This document shows positions 17,165-26,439 of a stretch of DNA of 64,000 nt, one piece after another. Numbering within the stretch: position 1 is the first letter of the stretch; every line of letters starts with the position of its first letter. The translations under genes and the position numbers were made by a program. The notes under the pieces were generated by a model that was given only the letters and a program-made list of their open reading frames with translations, was not told the origin of the DNA and searched no databases. This DNA is from Butyrivibrio sp. LC3010 (GTDB lineage Bacteria > Bacillota > Clostridia > Lachnospirales > Lachnospiraceae), in contig NZ_AUJU01000007.1 in assembly GCF_000424385.1 (NCBI RefSeq), positions 1 through 64,000 on the forward strand, given 5' to 3'.

Positions 17165-17894
17165 ACTCTTAAAGCCGGGAGAGAGGCTCGATGACCTGCA
17201 AAGAAACGGACTCATGATCATTCAGGATCCTGAGAGATTCTGTTTTGGAATGGATGCTGTTTTGCTTTCAGGATTTGCAAGTGCTTCTGATGGAGACAAT
17301 GTTCTTGATCTTGGAACAGGGACGGGTATAATTCCCATTCTGATGTCTGCAAAAACAAAGGCTAAAAGTCTGGTTGGGCTTGAAATTCAAAAGGATAGTG
17401 CGGATATGGCTATGCGCAGCGTAAGGATCAATAACCTTGAAGAACGTGTGCGCATAGTACATGGCGATATAAAAGAGGCGGATAAGTTATTTGAACCTGC
17501 CTCTTTTGACGTTATAACGACCAATCCTCCGTATATGATAAAAGGGCATGGATTTACAAACCCCGATAATCCTAAGGCAATAGCCAGGCATGAAGTTCTT
17601 TGTGATCTTTCAGATGTCATGGTATGTGCGAAAAAACTACTCCGTCCCGGCGGTAGATTTTATATGGTGCACAGACCTTTCAGACTTGCAGAGATTTTTA
17701 AATGTATGTGTGAAAACCGGATTGAGCCTAAAAGAATCAGGATGATCCATCCATATATTGATAAGGAACCGAACATGGTACTTATTGAGGGGCTAAGGGA
17801 CGGCAAACCAAGATTATCGGTGGAGCCACCACTTATAATATATGATGCTCCGGGGGAGTACTGCAGAGAGATTAAGGAAAATTACGGGTTTTAG
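17139..17894 (+). CDS. tRNA1(Val) A37 N6-methyltransferase-like (YabB/TrmN6)
   Basis: A 251-residue SAM-dependent methyltransferase. The SAM-binding motif VLDLGTGTGIIPI is near residue 51 and the N6-adenine signature TNPPYM near 128. E. coli TrmN6 methylates A37 of tRNA-Val; Bacillus YabB is the positional counterpart here. Its ATG lies inside yaaT, with GAGGGAG upstream, indicating translational coupling. Confidence 0.9.
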   Translation: MDKAENRNELLKPGERLDDLQRNGLMIIQDPERFCFGMDAVLLSGFASASDGDNVLDLGTGTGIIPILMSAKTKAKSLVGLEIQKDSADMAMRSVRINNLEERVRIVHGDIKEADKLFEPASFDVITTNPPYMIKGHGFTNPDNPKAIARHEVLCDLSDVMVCAKKLLRPGGRFYMVHRPFRLAEIFKCMCENRIEPKRIRMIHPYIDKEPNMVLIEGLRDGKPRLSVEPPLIIYDAPGEYCREIKENYGF

Positions 17895-17928
17895 AATCTT
17901 GCCTGACATGACAATGAGGTTAATGAAT

Positions 17929-18795
17929 ATGATAGAAAATAAAGATCAGGGTATGCTTTACCTTTGTGCTACTCCTATTGGAAATTTGAATGACATAACA
18001 GCCAGGGTTTTGGAGACGCTTAGCAATGTAGATATAATTGCTGCCGAGGACACCAGAAACAGTATAAAGCTTTTAAATCATTTCGATATCCATACAGAGA
18101 TGACCAGCTATCATGAGTACAATAAGGTTGAAAAGGCAGAGTATCTGATTGATCTTATGCGTAGCGGCAAAGATATTGCACTGATTACGGATGCCGGAAC
18201 ACCTGCGATATCGGATCCCGGAGAGGTATTGGTGCGTATGTGCCACGAAGCAGGAATAAATGTGACTTCGCTTCCAGGTCCTGCAGCATGCATAACAGCG
18301 CTCACTCTTTCAGGACTTAACACCAGAAGGTTTGTTTTCGAAGGCTTTTTACCGGGACAGGATGATAAAAAAGAGAGAAGACGTATTCTGGACCTTTTAA
18401 AAGGTGAGCACCGAACAATAATAATGTATGAAGCGCCGCACCATCTGAAGGGAACCCTCAGGGATCTTGGAGAAGCACTGGGGGATAGAAAGCTTACTGT
18501 CTGCAGAGAGCTTACAAAGAAATTTGAAGAAGTTATGCCAACTACGATTGACGGGGCAATTTCCTATTACGAGGAGAACGAACCCAGAGGAGAGTACGTA
18601 CTTGTTATTGAAGGCGTCAGTCTCCAGGAGATAGACAGAAGGCAGCAGGAAGAATGGTCGAAGATGAGCATCGAGGATCATATGGATTATTATGAGAAAA
18701 ACGGTATGAGCCATAAAGATGCCATGAAGCAGGTTGCTGCTGACAGAGGCGTAGGAAAGCGCGAGATTTATCAGGCGCTTTTACAGAATAAGTGA
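17929..18795 (+). CDS. rsmI: 16S rRNA C1402 ribose 2'-O-methyltransferase
   Basis: A tetrapyrrole-methylase-fold protein, 288 residues from the start at 17929. The first strand LYLCATPIGN, DTRNS near residue 44, ITDAGTPAISDPG near 80 and SLPGP motifs are all present. RsmI modifies C1402 in the decoding centre of 16S rRNA. GAGG lies 9 bp before ATG 17929; upstream in-frame ATGs (17908, 17914, 17923) fit the ribosome site less well. It corresponds to yabC of the Bacillus cluster. Confidence 0.95.
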   Translation: MIENKDQGMLYLCATPIGNLNDITARVLETLSNVDIIAAEDTRNSIKLLNHFDIHTEMTSYHEYNKVEKAEYLIDLMRSGKDIALITDAGTPAISDPGEVLVRMCHEAGINVTSLPGPAACITALTLSGLNTRRFVFEGFLPGQDDKKERRRILDLLKGEHRTIIMYEAPHHLKGTLRDLGEALGDRKLTVCRELTKKFEEVMPTTIDGAISYYEENEPRGEYVLVIEGVSLQEIDRRQQEEWSKMSIEDHMDYYEKNGMSHKDAMKQVAADRGVGKREIYQALLQNK

Positions 18796-18809
18796 TTTAA
18801 GGACATAGG

Positions 18810-19271
18810 ATGATTCAATTAAATAGTACGTTTATAATAGTATCAACGATTATAGCTGTTATAGCTCTGATCGCTCTGCTTACAGTTATAGTGATACTGA
18901 TAAGAAGAAGAAAACCTCCTCTTATGGATGAACTTGAAGGACATGATTTTGAGTATTACTGTGCGGATCTGCTAAAAGAGAGTGGTTTTACGAATGTGAA
19001 GGTTACCAGAGGAAGCGGAGATTTTGGTGCGGATATTCTTGCGAATAAGGATGGCATAAGTTATGCGATTCAGTGCAAATGTTATGATAAACCAATAGGG
19101 GTAAAGGCTGTACAGGAGATTTATGCGGGGCGTGATTACTATGACTGCATGGTAGGTGCTGTCATGACAAATCAGTACTTCACTGATCCTGCTGCAGAGC
19201 TTGCGAGAAAACTTAAGATCATGCTCTGGGACAGAGATTATGTAGATAACATGGAAAATAAGACAAAATAG
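18810..19271 (+). CDS. Membrane-anchored Mrr-like restriction endonuclease domain protein
   Basis: 153 residues: one transmembrane helix at about 8-32, a basic stop (RRRK), then an Mrr-catalytic domain. The PD-(D/E)xK core reads GDFGADILANK...IQCKCY, with the key Asp near 72 and the QxK pair near 89-91. Such membrane-tethered Mrr proteins are scattered in Firmicutes; the target is unknown. It follows rsmI by 14 bp and ends the operon at the terminator 19275-19305. Confidence 0.82.
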   Translation: MIQLNSTFIIVSTIIAVIALIALLTVIVILIRRRKPPLMDELEGHDFEYYCADLLKESGFTNVKVTRGSGDFGADILANKDGISYAIQCKCYDKPIGVKAVQEIYAGRDYYDCMVGAVMTNQYFTDPAAELARKLKIMLWDRDYVDNMENKTK

Positions 19272-19274
19272 TAA

Positions 19275-19305
19275 AGGCTGACGCATATTTGCGCAGCTTT
19301 ATTTG
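19275..19305 (+). terminator. Terminator of the holB/rsmI operon
   Basis: Arms GCTG+CGCA and TGCG+CAGC form a stem with one bulged A, followed by a T-rich tract, just after the stop of the Mrr-like gene. Confidence 0.6.
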
Positions 19306-19478
19306 AAGCAATGGAGGAAACTTGGGAAGGTATTATCTGGCCTGACAGAGCCCTCGGTGGGTTTAATAAAAACTTTATCCTTTTTATATCGGATTTTTAT
19401 TAATATCGGTTATGATTCTGTGTAGTTGAAGTATAGTTCTATCATTTAAACAATTCTATTATGTAGGAGGTAACGTAA

Positions 19479-20042
19479 ATGAGGAAAATTCTTTCTGTAC
19501 TTATGGCAACAACACTATTTTGTGCACTGACAATTACAGCTGGTGCTGCACCGCAGTGTCCTGACAGAATTGTACCCGGTGAGCTGGAGAACAATGCAGT
19601 TCTCGGCGCTGAATGGGTAGAGTCAGATACTTTCATTCCTGTTTCCACAGGCGTTGGCGATGTTAAGCGTAGTCGTGATGATGTAACCGGAATGACAGCA
19701 GTTATTACACATGTAAATCCTGTTTACACAGGAACTGCTCAGAAGATTGCAAGTAAGCTTGGAGCAAATATTGTTGGTGGTTTCCATATTGTACTGCCTA
19801 CAGGACTTACTGAAGCAGGCGTTACATTTGATGTAAAGGAAGGCTTCACATTGCCTGAGAATCCTGTATTCATTTCTTTACATGGAAAAGTATTCTGCAC
19901 ACCTAAGATGATTAGAAGAATAAATGACAGAAAGTTTGTTATGATATTCAATGCTTCTGATACAGATTTCTATATGCTTGATGGTGGTTCACTTGCTCTT
20001 GACCAGCATACTTCATATAGAGACTTCTTCCAGAATCAGTAA
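19479..20042 (+). CDS. Secreted protein of unknown function
   Basis: 187 residues with a Sec signal peptide (hydrophobic 7-20, cut likely after ITAGAA near residue 24), no lipobox and no anchor, so it is probably exported freely. The mature part has mixed strands and one short DPDV-free core that I cannot place in a family. GGAGG lies 9 bp before the ATG. It stands alone between two terminators. Confidence 0.65.
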   Translation: MRKILSVLMATTLFCALTITAGAAPQCPDRIVPGELENNAVLGAEWVESDTFIPVSTGVGDVKRSRDDVTGMTAVITHVNPVYTGTAQKIASKLGANIVGGFHIVLPTGLTEAGVTFDVKEGFTLPENPVFISLHGKVFCTPKMIRRINDRKFVMIFNASDTDFYMLDGGSLALDQHTSYRDFFQNQ

Positions 20043-20093
20043 TAGTCATAAGACTTTTCTGGTGGAACTTGCTTAATTACAAGTGAGATTATA

Positions 20094-20129
20094 AAAAAGG
20101 GAACCGCAAATATGTCGGTTCCCTTTAAA
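20094..20129. terminator. Bidirectional terminator between the secreted protein and hflC
   Basis: Perfect arms AAGGGAACCG and CGGTTCCCTT with A-rich and T-rich flanks serve both convergent genes. Confidence 0.88.
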
Positions 20130-20136
20130 TAATTAA

Positions 20137-21012
20137 TTATCTTATGCCATAGAGTAGTCTTGCCAGTTCTGAATCTTTGTCGAGAATGATGGTCTTTTCT
20201 CCTCCTTTTAAGGAGTTCTCAAGTGCATCAAGAGATCTCATAAAGTTGTAAAATTCTGCTTTTTCCGGAGTGTTATAGGCTGCAGAGAGAGTTTTCATAT
20301 ATTCAGCTTCTCCTTCACCCTGAAGGGCAGCAGCCTGCTTTTCTGCGTCAGCTTTCAAAATTGCTACGGTCTTATCGGTCTCGTTCTTTATTTTCTGAGC
20401 TTCAGCCTTTCCTTCTGCCTGATAAGATGCGGCGATATTGTTTCTTTCAGAAGTCATTCTTTCATATACAGCTGTTCTGTTATCATCAGGAAGATCAAGT
20501 GCTTTGATTTCGGCTGTGACAATCTGAACACCATAACTTTCCATATCTGCATTTGCGTCTTCTGTGATTATTTTTGTGAGTGCCTCACCTCTTGCTTCTA
20601 TTACTTCATCCTGTGACATGGAAGAAATTGCCGTTTTTGTAGCGTTATAAACCGCAGCTTCGATTCGTTCCTGAGCTCTGGTATCCAGTGCGTTCAAGGT
20701 TTGAATGTACTTGATTGGATCTGTTACCTTCCACAGTACATAGGTGTCAGTTATCATTGACTTTTTATCCTTAGTGATTACGTCTGAAGCAGGTATATCA
20801 TAAATATTTGTTTCTGCTCCGATGATCTGAGTATTCTGAACAAAAGGAGTAATAAACTTAAGTCCGGGTTCTGATTCAACTCTGACGATTTTACCAAACT
20901 GCCTTACTGCAACAAATTCCTTTTGGTGTACGGTATAGAATGCATTATTTGCAATTATGATAGCTGCGGCTAATATGACCAGGCCGAAGCTGCCAAATAT
21001 CTTTTTCTTCAT
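20137..21012 (-). CDS. hflC: Membrane protease regulator HflC (SPFH family)
   Basis: 291 residues: an N-terminal membrane anchor (about 5-26), an SPFH/band-7 domain (VAVRQFGKIVRVESEPGLKF near 34), and a helical C-terminus rich in Ala/Glu repeats near 200-255. HflC pairs with HflK in a ring that surrounds FtsH and modulates its activity. It is transcribed with hflK, 87 bp downstream of it. GGAGG precedes the ATG by 7 bp. Confidence 0.9.
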   Translation of the reverse strand: MKKKIFGSFGLVILAAAIIIANNAFYTVHQKEFVAVRQFGKIVRVESEPGLKFITPFVQNTQIIGAETNIYDIPASDVITKDKKSMITDTYVLWKVTDPIKYIQTLNALDTRAQERIEAAVYNATKTAISSMSQDEVIEARGEALTKIITEDANADMESYGVQIVTAEIKALDLPDDNRTAVYERMTSERNNIAASYQAEGKAEAQKIKNETDKTVAILKADAEKQAAALQGEGEAEYMKTLSAAYNTPEKAEFYNFMRSLDALENSLKGGEKTIILDKDSELARLLYGIR

Positions 21013-21099
21013 GTATGTTCCTCCAATTAATGTAAGTTCATATGGATAGTTTAATCAGTTTCTATAAAATTGTTTATTTTTATAGATCATGTCATGATA

Positions 21100-22119
21100 T
21101 CAGTTTTCTTCTGAGTTCTCAGTAGCTGCAGAAGTTTCTTGTGAAGAATCATTATTTTCTGATACGGATGCACCGGCTATTCCCGCTGCTGCATCGCTAA
21201 AACTTTCAATTGGCATTATTTCCTGAGTTTTGCCATCAGTAATTATGAGTTTGGTATCAGGAAGCACATTCTCAATTGCCTCATAGAACATACGCTGCTT
21301 TGTTATAAGAGGATATTTGCTATATTCCTCATACATGCTGTTGAATTTTGCAACCTGACCTTCCGCCTCAGCAATACGTGAAGCTTTTTCTGCTTCTGCA
21401 TTCTGTATGATACGGTCAGCTTCTGCTTCTGCAGCAGGAACCTGCTCGCTTTGATATTTCTTTGCGTTGTTCACGGCAGTTTCTTTGCCCTGTTTTGCAG
21501 TTTCAACAGCTTTGAATGCCTGCTTTATTTCATTCGTCGGCGGCTCTGCATCCTGAATTGAAAGGTTTACAGCAACAAGACCTACATCCTCTGTCTGGAG
21601 CTTCTTCTGAAGTTTTTCCTTCACATCAGCCTGAATCTGTCCTTTTGCAGTGGTGATGACTTCATCAACAGGATAATTAATTACTGTGGATCTGATACAT
21701 GAGAGTGCCATGTTTTTCATTATGCTCTCAGGATCGCCTGTGTTGTAGTAATAAGCCACCGGATCACTAACCTTGTATTCAAGATAAAAGTCGATATCTA
21801 CGAAATTGAAATCTGAAGTGATCATGATTCCTTCGTCTTCTACTGTGATATTCTGGCCATTGTTGTCTATTACGTAACCAATTCCAATGCCATGTGTGGT
21901 CATATCTACCTTATGAACTGCCTGGATAAATGGAATCTTAAAATACAACCCGGCGGAATTAGTGGCAACAACCTTGCCGAATTGGGTTACTATTGCCTGT
22001 TCCTGCTCGCTGACATTGTAGAATGATCCCATAGCGATAAACAGAACGAATATCCCGATTATGATCGGCAGGATCATTTTTCCGAATCCACTTGCCGTAT
22101 CTTTTAGTTTACCTGACAT
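21100..22119 (-). CDS. hflK: Membrane protease regulator HflK (SPFH family)
   Basis: 339 residues: a short cytoplasmic tip, one transmembrane segment (about 15-35), SPFH domain (EQAIVTQFGKVVATNSAGLY near 40), long coiled-coil (EAEADRIIQNAEAEKASRIA near 230), and a Ser/Glu/Asn-rich tail. It should assemble with HflC. GGAGG lies 8 bp before its ATG. It is the first gene of the hflKC operon. Confidence 0.9.
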   Translation of the reverse strand: MSGKLKDTASGFGKMILPIIIGIFVLFIAMGSFYNVSEQEQAIVTQFGKVVATNSAGLYFKIPFIQAVHKVDMTTHGIGIGYVIDNNGQNITVEDEGIMITSDFNFVDIDFYLEYKVSDPVAYYYNTGDPESIMKNMALSCIRSTVINYPVDEVITTAKGQIQADVKEKLQKKLQTEDVGLVAVNLSIQDAEPPTNEIKQAFKAVETAKQGKETAVNNAKKYQSEQVPAAEAEADRIIQNAEAEKASRIAEAEGQVAKFNSMYEEYSKYPLITKQRMFYEAIENVLPDTKLIITDGKTQEIMPIESFSDAAAGIAGASVSENNDSSQETSAATENSEEN

Positions 22120-22268
22120 ATAGATGTCCTCCTCTTTTTGATGGTTTTTGTACCGTTAAGTTTTTGTCATTTAGAATACTATCATATATTGTGCAATATT
22201 TTTATAACAAATTGGGCAAAATGGGGATATCTAATTGGATGTTAAGGGAAATAAAAAGTTAAATTGGC

Positions 22269-22370
22269 AACTTGTACATATACAACTTTTAAAACTTGTA
22301 CAAAATCACAATACAAATCCGGTTGACCATGGTGTACAACTTGGATATGATAAATAGGTAATTGTACGAA
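22269..22370 (+). promoter_or_regulatory. AraR promoter with candidate AraR operators
   Basis: A strong promoter, TTGACC (22323-22328) and TATGAT (22346-22351), has a 17-bp spacer. Around it are words resembling the AraR operator (TTGTACGTACAA): TTGTACATATACAA (22272-22285), TTGTACAA (22296-22303), GTGTACAACTTGG inside the promoter spacer and ATTGTACG at 22361. This predicts autoregulation of the downstream regulator. It accounts for much of the 309-bp gap after hflK. Confidence 0.65.
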
Positions 22371-22428
22371 GGACTGCTGTTCAATCTAAAAAAAATTAAA
22401 GGCAGAAATTCCTTTCGGAGGGGAGAAT

Positions 22429-23532
22429 TTGGCTAAATATCAGGAGGTCATAGACTGGATTCAGAAGCAGGTGAGCAGTGGAGCGCTGGCACCGGGAGAC
22501 AAGATTCCGTCAGAGAATGATCTATGTATACAATTTAATATAAGCAGACAGACAGCCAGACATGCCATAGGGATTCTTGTTCAGGAGGGGATACTTACTG
22601 CTGAGCGTGGAAGCGGAACATATGTTACCGATGAAAGGGCAAGGAATGGTGAGCGTAGCAGAATTGCTGTAATTACAACTTATGTGGACAGCTATATTTT
22701 TCCCAGGACTATTCAGGGAATTGAGAATAAACTTCGTGAACTGGGATATTCCGTACAACTTTTTTTTACCAATAATTCATCTGTGCGAGAGCGGGAAATT
22801 CTGACTGAAATTGTTGAGAAGGATGAAGTTGCCGGAATAATTCTGGAACCTACAAGAAGTGCTTTGCCGACGCCGAACACGGATCTTTTAACGAAGATTT
22901 CAGGGATGAGGATTCCTATTCTTTTTATGAACAGCTATTATCCGGAGATGTCAAATAAATGGAATCCTGATGATACAAGGAAAATACCGCATGTTTCCAT
23001 GAATGATGAAAAGAGTGCATATAAAGCTGTAAAAAGCCTTTTGGATAATGGGCACAGAAACATAGGGTGTGTTCTTAAGCTGGACGACAGGCAGGGACTT
23101 GACAGATACAGCGGATATCAGGAGGCAATTGCTGAGAAAGGTCTTTCACCGGAAGCGTCCAAAATAATCTGGCTTGATACAGAGGATTTAAAAAGGCAGG
23201 ACCTGGTAAAGGATAAGATAAAGGAGAGATTATCGGGCTGTACAGCTGTATTTTGTTATAACGATGAGATGGCTGCTCTTGTCATGCAGATTTTGGATGA
23301 AAGCGGCATAAAGGTTCCGGAGGATATTTCACTTATCAGCATGGATGACTCGGACCTTGCGAAGCTGACCAGACCGCCGATAGATTCCATACCTCATCCC
23401 AAGGAGAAGCTTGGGGAGAGAGCGGCAGAAAATCTGGTAAGACTTATACATCATCCGGGATTTTCTGCAACCTATGAATTTGAGGAAGAAATCAGTGTCA
23501 GAGGATCGGTAAGAGCTATAGAACAGCTTTGA
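22429..23532 (+). CDS. araR: AraR-type GntR/LacI-hybrid transcriptional repressor
   Basis: 367 residues: an N-terminal GntR winged-helix (about 1-70; KYQEVIDWIQKQVSSGALAP then SRQTARHAIGILVQEG) joined to a LacI/periplasmic-binding-like effector domain (about 80-367). This arrangement is the hallmark of AraR, the arabinose-responsive repressor. The start codon is TTG at 22429, 4 bp after CGGAGGGG-AG, and the family N-terminus begins there. The downstream kinase and AraD genes support an L-arabinose or related pentose role; the effector itself is inferred. Confidence 0.87.
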   Translation: MAKYQEVIDWIQKQVSSGALAPGDKIPSENDLCIQFNISRQTARHAIGILVQEGILTAERGSGTYVTDERARNGERSRIAVITTYVDSYIFPRTIQGIENKLRELGYSVQLFFTNNSSVREREILTEIVEKDEVAGIILEPTRSALPTPNTDLLTKISGMRIPILFMNSYYPEMSNKWNPDDTRKIPHVSMNDEKSAYKAVKSLLDNGHRNIGCVLKLDDRQGLDRYSGYQEAIAEKGLSPEASKIIWLDTEDLKRQDLVKDKIKERLSGCTAVFCYNDEMAALVMQILDESGIKVPEDISLISMDDSDLAKLTRPPIDSIPHPKEKLGERAAENLVRLIHHPGFSATYEFEEEISVRGSVRAIEQL

Positions 23533-23576
23533 AAAATAAAAAAAGATAATAAGATAAGTAACTAAAGTTTATAGAG

Positions 23577-23629
23577 TTCGGAACCGTTCCGACCGATAGG
23601 GCAGGATTACAAAGTAATTGTGCCGGTAA
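23577..23629 (+). ncRNA. Leader element shared with luxS (copy 1)
   Basis: About 50 nt here align without gaps to 28327-28379, with an identical block GATAGGGCAGGATTAC (23595-23610). A short stem ACAA/TTGT (23609-23621) with loop AGTAA has an A-T pair replaced by G-C in the luxS copy. An alternative stem ATTAC/GTAAT overlaps it. The element lies 34 bp before the kinase start codon. Known riboswitch classes that I can recall do not fit; a protein operator is the main alternative. Confidence 0.5.
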
Positions 23630-23662
23630 AATAATAAGAGGAGAAAAGGAGAAGGTAATAAC

Positions 23663-25258
23663 ATGGGAAATGCAAAACAAGCGATTGCAGAAGGGAAAAC
23701 TCTTTTAGGAATTGAATTCGGTTCAACCAGAATAAAGGCTGTCCTTACAGATATGGATAATAATCCTATCGCTCAGGGTTCACACAGCTGGGAGAACAGA
23801 TTGGATAACGGAATATGGACATATACTCTTGAGGATATCTGGGGTGGACTTCAGGATTGCTACAGCAAGCTGGTAATTGATGTTGAACAGCAGTATGGAG
23901 AAAAGCTTAAAAAGATCGGAGCCATGGGATTTTCAGCAATGATGCATGGATACATGGCATTTGATAAGGAAGGGAATCTGCTGGTTCCTTTCAGAACCTG
24001 GAGAAATACCATCACAGAAAAAGCTTCAGACGAACTTACAGAATTGTTTGGATATCACATTCCCCAGCGTTGGAGTATAGCCCATCTTTATCAGGCAATG
24101 CTTAATGGAGAGGAGCATGTGGCAAAGGTTGATTTCTTTACAACACTTGCAGGCTATATTCATTGGCAGCTCACAGGGGAAAAGGTACTTGGCGTAGGCG
24201 ATGCATCAGGTATGTTTCCGATTGATTCATCAACCTGTGATTACAACGACAAAATGGTTTCACAGTTTGACGAATTAACTGCAAAGAAGGGATATTCATT
24301 TAAACTCCGTGATATTCTTCCCAAATCACTTCCTGCAGGAGCAGAGGCAGGAAAACTCACAGCTGATGGAGCAAAATGTCTTGATCCTACAGGCACACTT
24401 GAGGCAGGAATCCCTGTATGCCCTCCTGAAGGAGATGCAGGTACTGGAATGGTTGCAACAAATTCTGTTGGAGTAAGAACCGGTAATATTTCAGCAGGAA
24501 CATCTGTATTTTCAATGGTAGTTCTTGAGCATGACCTTTCAAAGGCATATCCGGAACTTGATCTTGTAACAACACCTTCAGGTGAACAGGTTGCAATGGT
24601 ACACTGCAACAACTGCACATCTGACCTTAATGCTTATGTTGGTCTTTTCAGAGAGTTTGCAAAGGCTACAGGTTCAGATATTGATGATGACACACTTTAT
24701 GGAACACTTTATCAAAAAGCCATGGAGGGAGATGCTGATTGTGGCGGACTCCTTGCTTACAACTATTTTTCCGGTGAGAGCATTACAGGATTCAATGAAG
24801 GAAGACCTTTGTTTGTAAGAAAGCCTGATGCAAAAATGAATCTTGCAAACTTTATGAGAACTCACCTTTATACAGCACTTGGTGCCCTTAAGGTAGGTAA
24901 CGATATCCTTATGAAGGAGGAAAATGTTAAGGCAGATTTCTTCTTTGGACAGGGTGGATTTTTCAAGATTAGAGGAGTTGGTGACAGAGTTATGGCAGCA
25001 GCTCTCGATACACCTATTAAGCTCATGGAAACTGCCGGTGAAGGCGGCCCTTGGGGACAGGCAATTCTTGCAGGATTCATGCTTAATAAAGAAGATGGTG
25101 AGACTCTTGAACAGTACCTTAACAATAAGGTATTCAAGGAAGGCAAGGTTGAGACCTTTGAGCCTGTGGCTGAGGATGTAAAGGGCTTTGATAAGTTCAT
25201 GGAGGACTATAAGGCTGGACTTAAGATAGAGAGAGCTGCAGTTGACAATCTTAAATAA
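23663..25258 (+). CDS. FGGY-family pentulose kinase (ribulokinase/xylulokinase type)
   Basis: A 531-residue FGGY kinase. ATP-binding phosphate loop [11 protein letters not shown] is near residue 17, the substrate region MGFSAMMHG near 93, and the second-domain ATP motif [10 protein letters not shown] near 275. It should phosphorylate a pentulose, L-ribulose being likeliest because araD follows 37 bp later. Sequence alone does not separate it from xylulokinase. GGAGAAGG lies before the ATG, and the leader element is 5' of that. Confidence 0.87.
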   Translation: MGNAKQAIAEGKTLLGIEFGSTRIKAVLTDMDNNPIAQGSHSWENRLDNGIWTYTLEDIWGGLQDCYSKLVIDVEQQYGEKLKKIGAMGFSAMMHGYMAFDKEGNLLVPFRTWRNTITEKASDELTELFGYHIPQRWSIAHLYQAMLNGEEHVAKVDFFTTLAGYIHWQLTGEKVLGVGDASGMFPIDSSTCDYNDKMVSQFDELTAKKGYSFKLRDILPKSLPAGAEAGKLTADGAKCLDPTGTLEAGIPVCPPEGDAGTGMVATNSVGVRTGNISAGTSVFSMVVLEHDLSKAYPELDLVTTPSGEQVAMVHCNNCTSDLNAYVGLFREFAKATGSDIDDDTLYGTLYQKAMEGDADCGGLLAYNYFSGESITGFNEGRPLFVRKPDAKMNLANFMRTHLYTALGALKVGNDILMKEENVKADFFFGQGGFFKIRGVGDRVMAAALDTPIKLMETAGEGGPWGQAILAGFMLNKEDGETLEQYLNNKVFKEGKVETFEPVAEDVKGFDKFMEDYKAGLKIERAAVDNLK

Positions 25259-25295
25259 TGAATAAAAACATTTGTTTATAGGTGAGGAGAGAAAG

Positions 25296-25991
25296 ATGCT
25301 TGAAGAATTAAAAAAGAAGGTCTATGAAGCAAATATCCTGCTTCCAAAATATGGCCTTGTAACCTTTACATGGGGAAATGTAAGTGAGATCGACAGAGAA
25401 TCAGGACTTTTTGTAATTAAGCCCAGCGGCGTTGATTATGAGACAATGACTCCGGATGATATGGTTGTTATGGATCTTAATGGCAATAAGGTTGAGGGAA
25501 AACTTAATCCTTCTTCCGATACACCCACCCATGTGGAAATCTATAAGGCATTTAAAGAGGTTGGAGGTGTGGTACACACCCACTCATCATATGCTACAAG
25601 CTGGGCACAGGCAGGAAGATCAATACCGTGCTATGGAACAACTCACGCAGATTATTTTTACGGTGATATTCCCTGTGTAAGATGTCTTAATAAGGAAGAA
25701 ATTGAAAATGCCTATGAGGAAAACACCGGCCATCTCATTGTAAATGAATTCAACAGAATGGGAAAAGACCCGGTAGCAGTTCCTGCTGTATTATGTAAAA
25801 ACCATGGAGTATTTTCATGGGGCAAGGATGCACATGAAGCTGTGCACAACGCAGTAGTAACTGAGGAAGTGGCAAAGATGGCATACAGATGTGAGGTAAT
25901 AAACCCCAGAGTTATGCCTGCTCCCCAGGAACTCCAGGACAAACACTACTACAGAAAACACGGCGCTAATGCATATTATGGACAAAAGTGA
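25296..25991 (+). CDS. araD: L-ribulose-5-phosphate 4-epimerase
   Basis: 231 residues from the ATG at 25296, the same length as E. coli AraD; an upstream TTG at 25272 is less likely because GAGGAGA lies 7 bp before this ATG. Class II aldolase fold: FTWGNVS near residue 22, KPSGVDY near 44, and the zinc ligands THSSYA with HADYFYGD (near 96-115). It turns L-ribulose-5-phosphate into D-xylulose-5-phosphate for transketolase. It lies just after the kinase gene. Confidence 0.94.
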   Translation: MLEELKKKVYEANILLPKYGLVTFTWGNVSEIDRESGLFVIKPSGVDYETMTPDDMVVMDLNGNKVEGKLNPSSDTPTHVEIYKAFKEVGGVVHTHSSYATSWAQAGRSIPCYGTTHADYFYGDIPCVRCLNKEEIENAYEENTGHLIVNEFNRMGKDPVAVPAVLCKNHGVFSWGKDAHEAVHNAVVTEEVAKMAYRCEVINPRVMPAPQELQDKHYYRKHGANAYYGQK

Positions 25992-25992
25992 G

Positions 25993-26022
25993 TACTTGAC
26001 GAGGCATTATCGAGTCTAGTAC
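25993..26022. repeat. Single hairpin repeat ACTTGACGAGG...TCTAGT
   Basis: ACTTGAC and GTCTAGT pair with one T.T mismatch around a loop with GAGGCATTATCGA. It begins right after the araD stop codon and belongs to the hairpin-repeat family seen at 5671, 11504 and 35507. Confidence 0.6.
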
Positions 26023-26033
26023 GAACTTTGTTC

Positions 26034-26270
26034 TGGCGAGCGAAGCGAGAGCAGAACTTCCGCCAGTATGGAACCAATGGGGTTTGGTACAAACATTCTC
26101 ATGGCGAGCGAAGCGAGAGCAGAACTTCCACCAGTAAGAAACCAATGGGTTTTGGTACAAACATCCTCATGGCGAGCGAAGCGAGAGCAGAACTTCCACC
26201 AGTATGGAACCAATGGGTTTTGGTACAAACATTCTCATAGCGAGCGAAGCGAGAGCAGAACTTCCGCCAG
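26034..26270. repeat. 68-bp tandem repeat, three full copies and one partial
   Basis: Copies begin at 26034, 26102, 26170 and 26238, an exact 68-bp period. Each carries GCGAGCGAAGCGAGAGCAG, then CTTCCACCAG, then ACCAATGGGTTTTGGT, which can fold back (ACCAA/TTGGT). The period is not a multiple of three. A further short family hairpin (CCAGCGAGG...TCTGG) follows to about 26292. Together with the previous repeat this fills much of the gap 25992-26439. Confidence 0.9.
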
Positions 26271-26439
26271 CGAGGTGTTAGTGAATCTGGTAATAATTTA
26301 GTTAACAATATTTAATAACAACACCGCAAAAATGGAATAGTCAGATATTGCGATTTGTGTTACATTTTAACTGCGCTTATGGCGCGCCTCAAAAACGAGG
26401 AAAACTTCATATCAATTTAGAAAAGGAAGTGGAGGAATT

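Noticed and set aside
16679..17221. Antisense reading frame of 180 codons across the end of yaaT
   Set aside because: It arises from the low-complexity Asn/Gln-rich coding DNA; no ribosome site and a hydrophobic, Leu/Val-rich, low-complexity product.
26034..26270. CRISPR array
   Set aside because: The whole 68-bp unit repeats with no unique spacers and there are no cas genes.
26016..26308. Several long overlapping reading frames on both strands over the 68-bp array
   Set aside because: They only reflect the repeat, which lacks stops in some frames. The 68-bp period shifts frame each copy, there is no ribosome site, and the peptides are self-similar.
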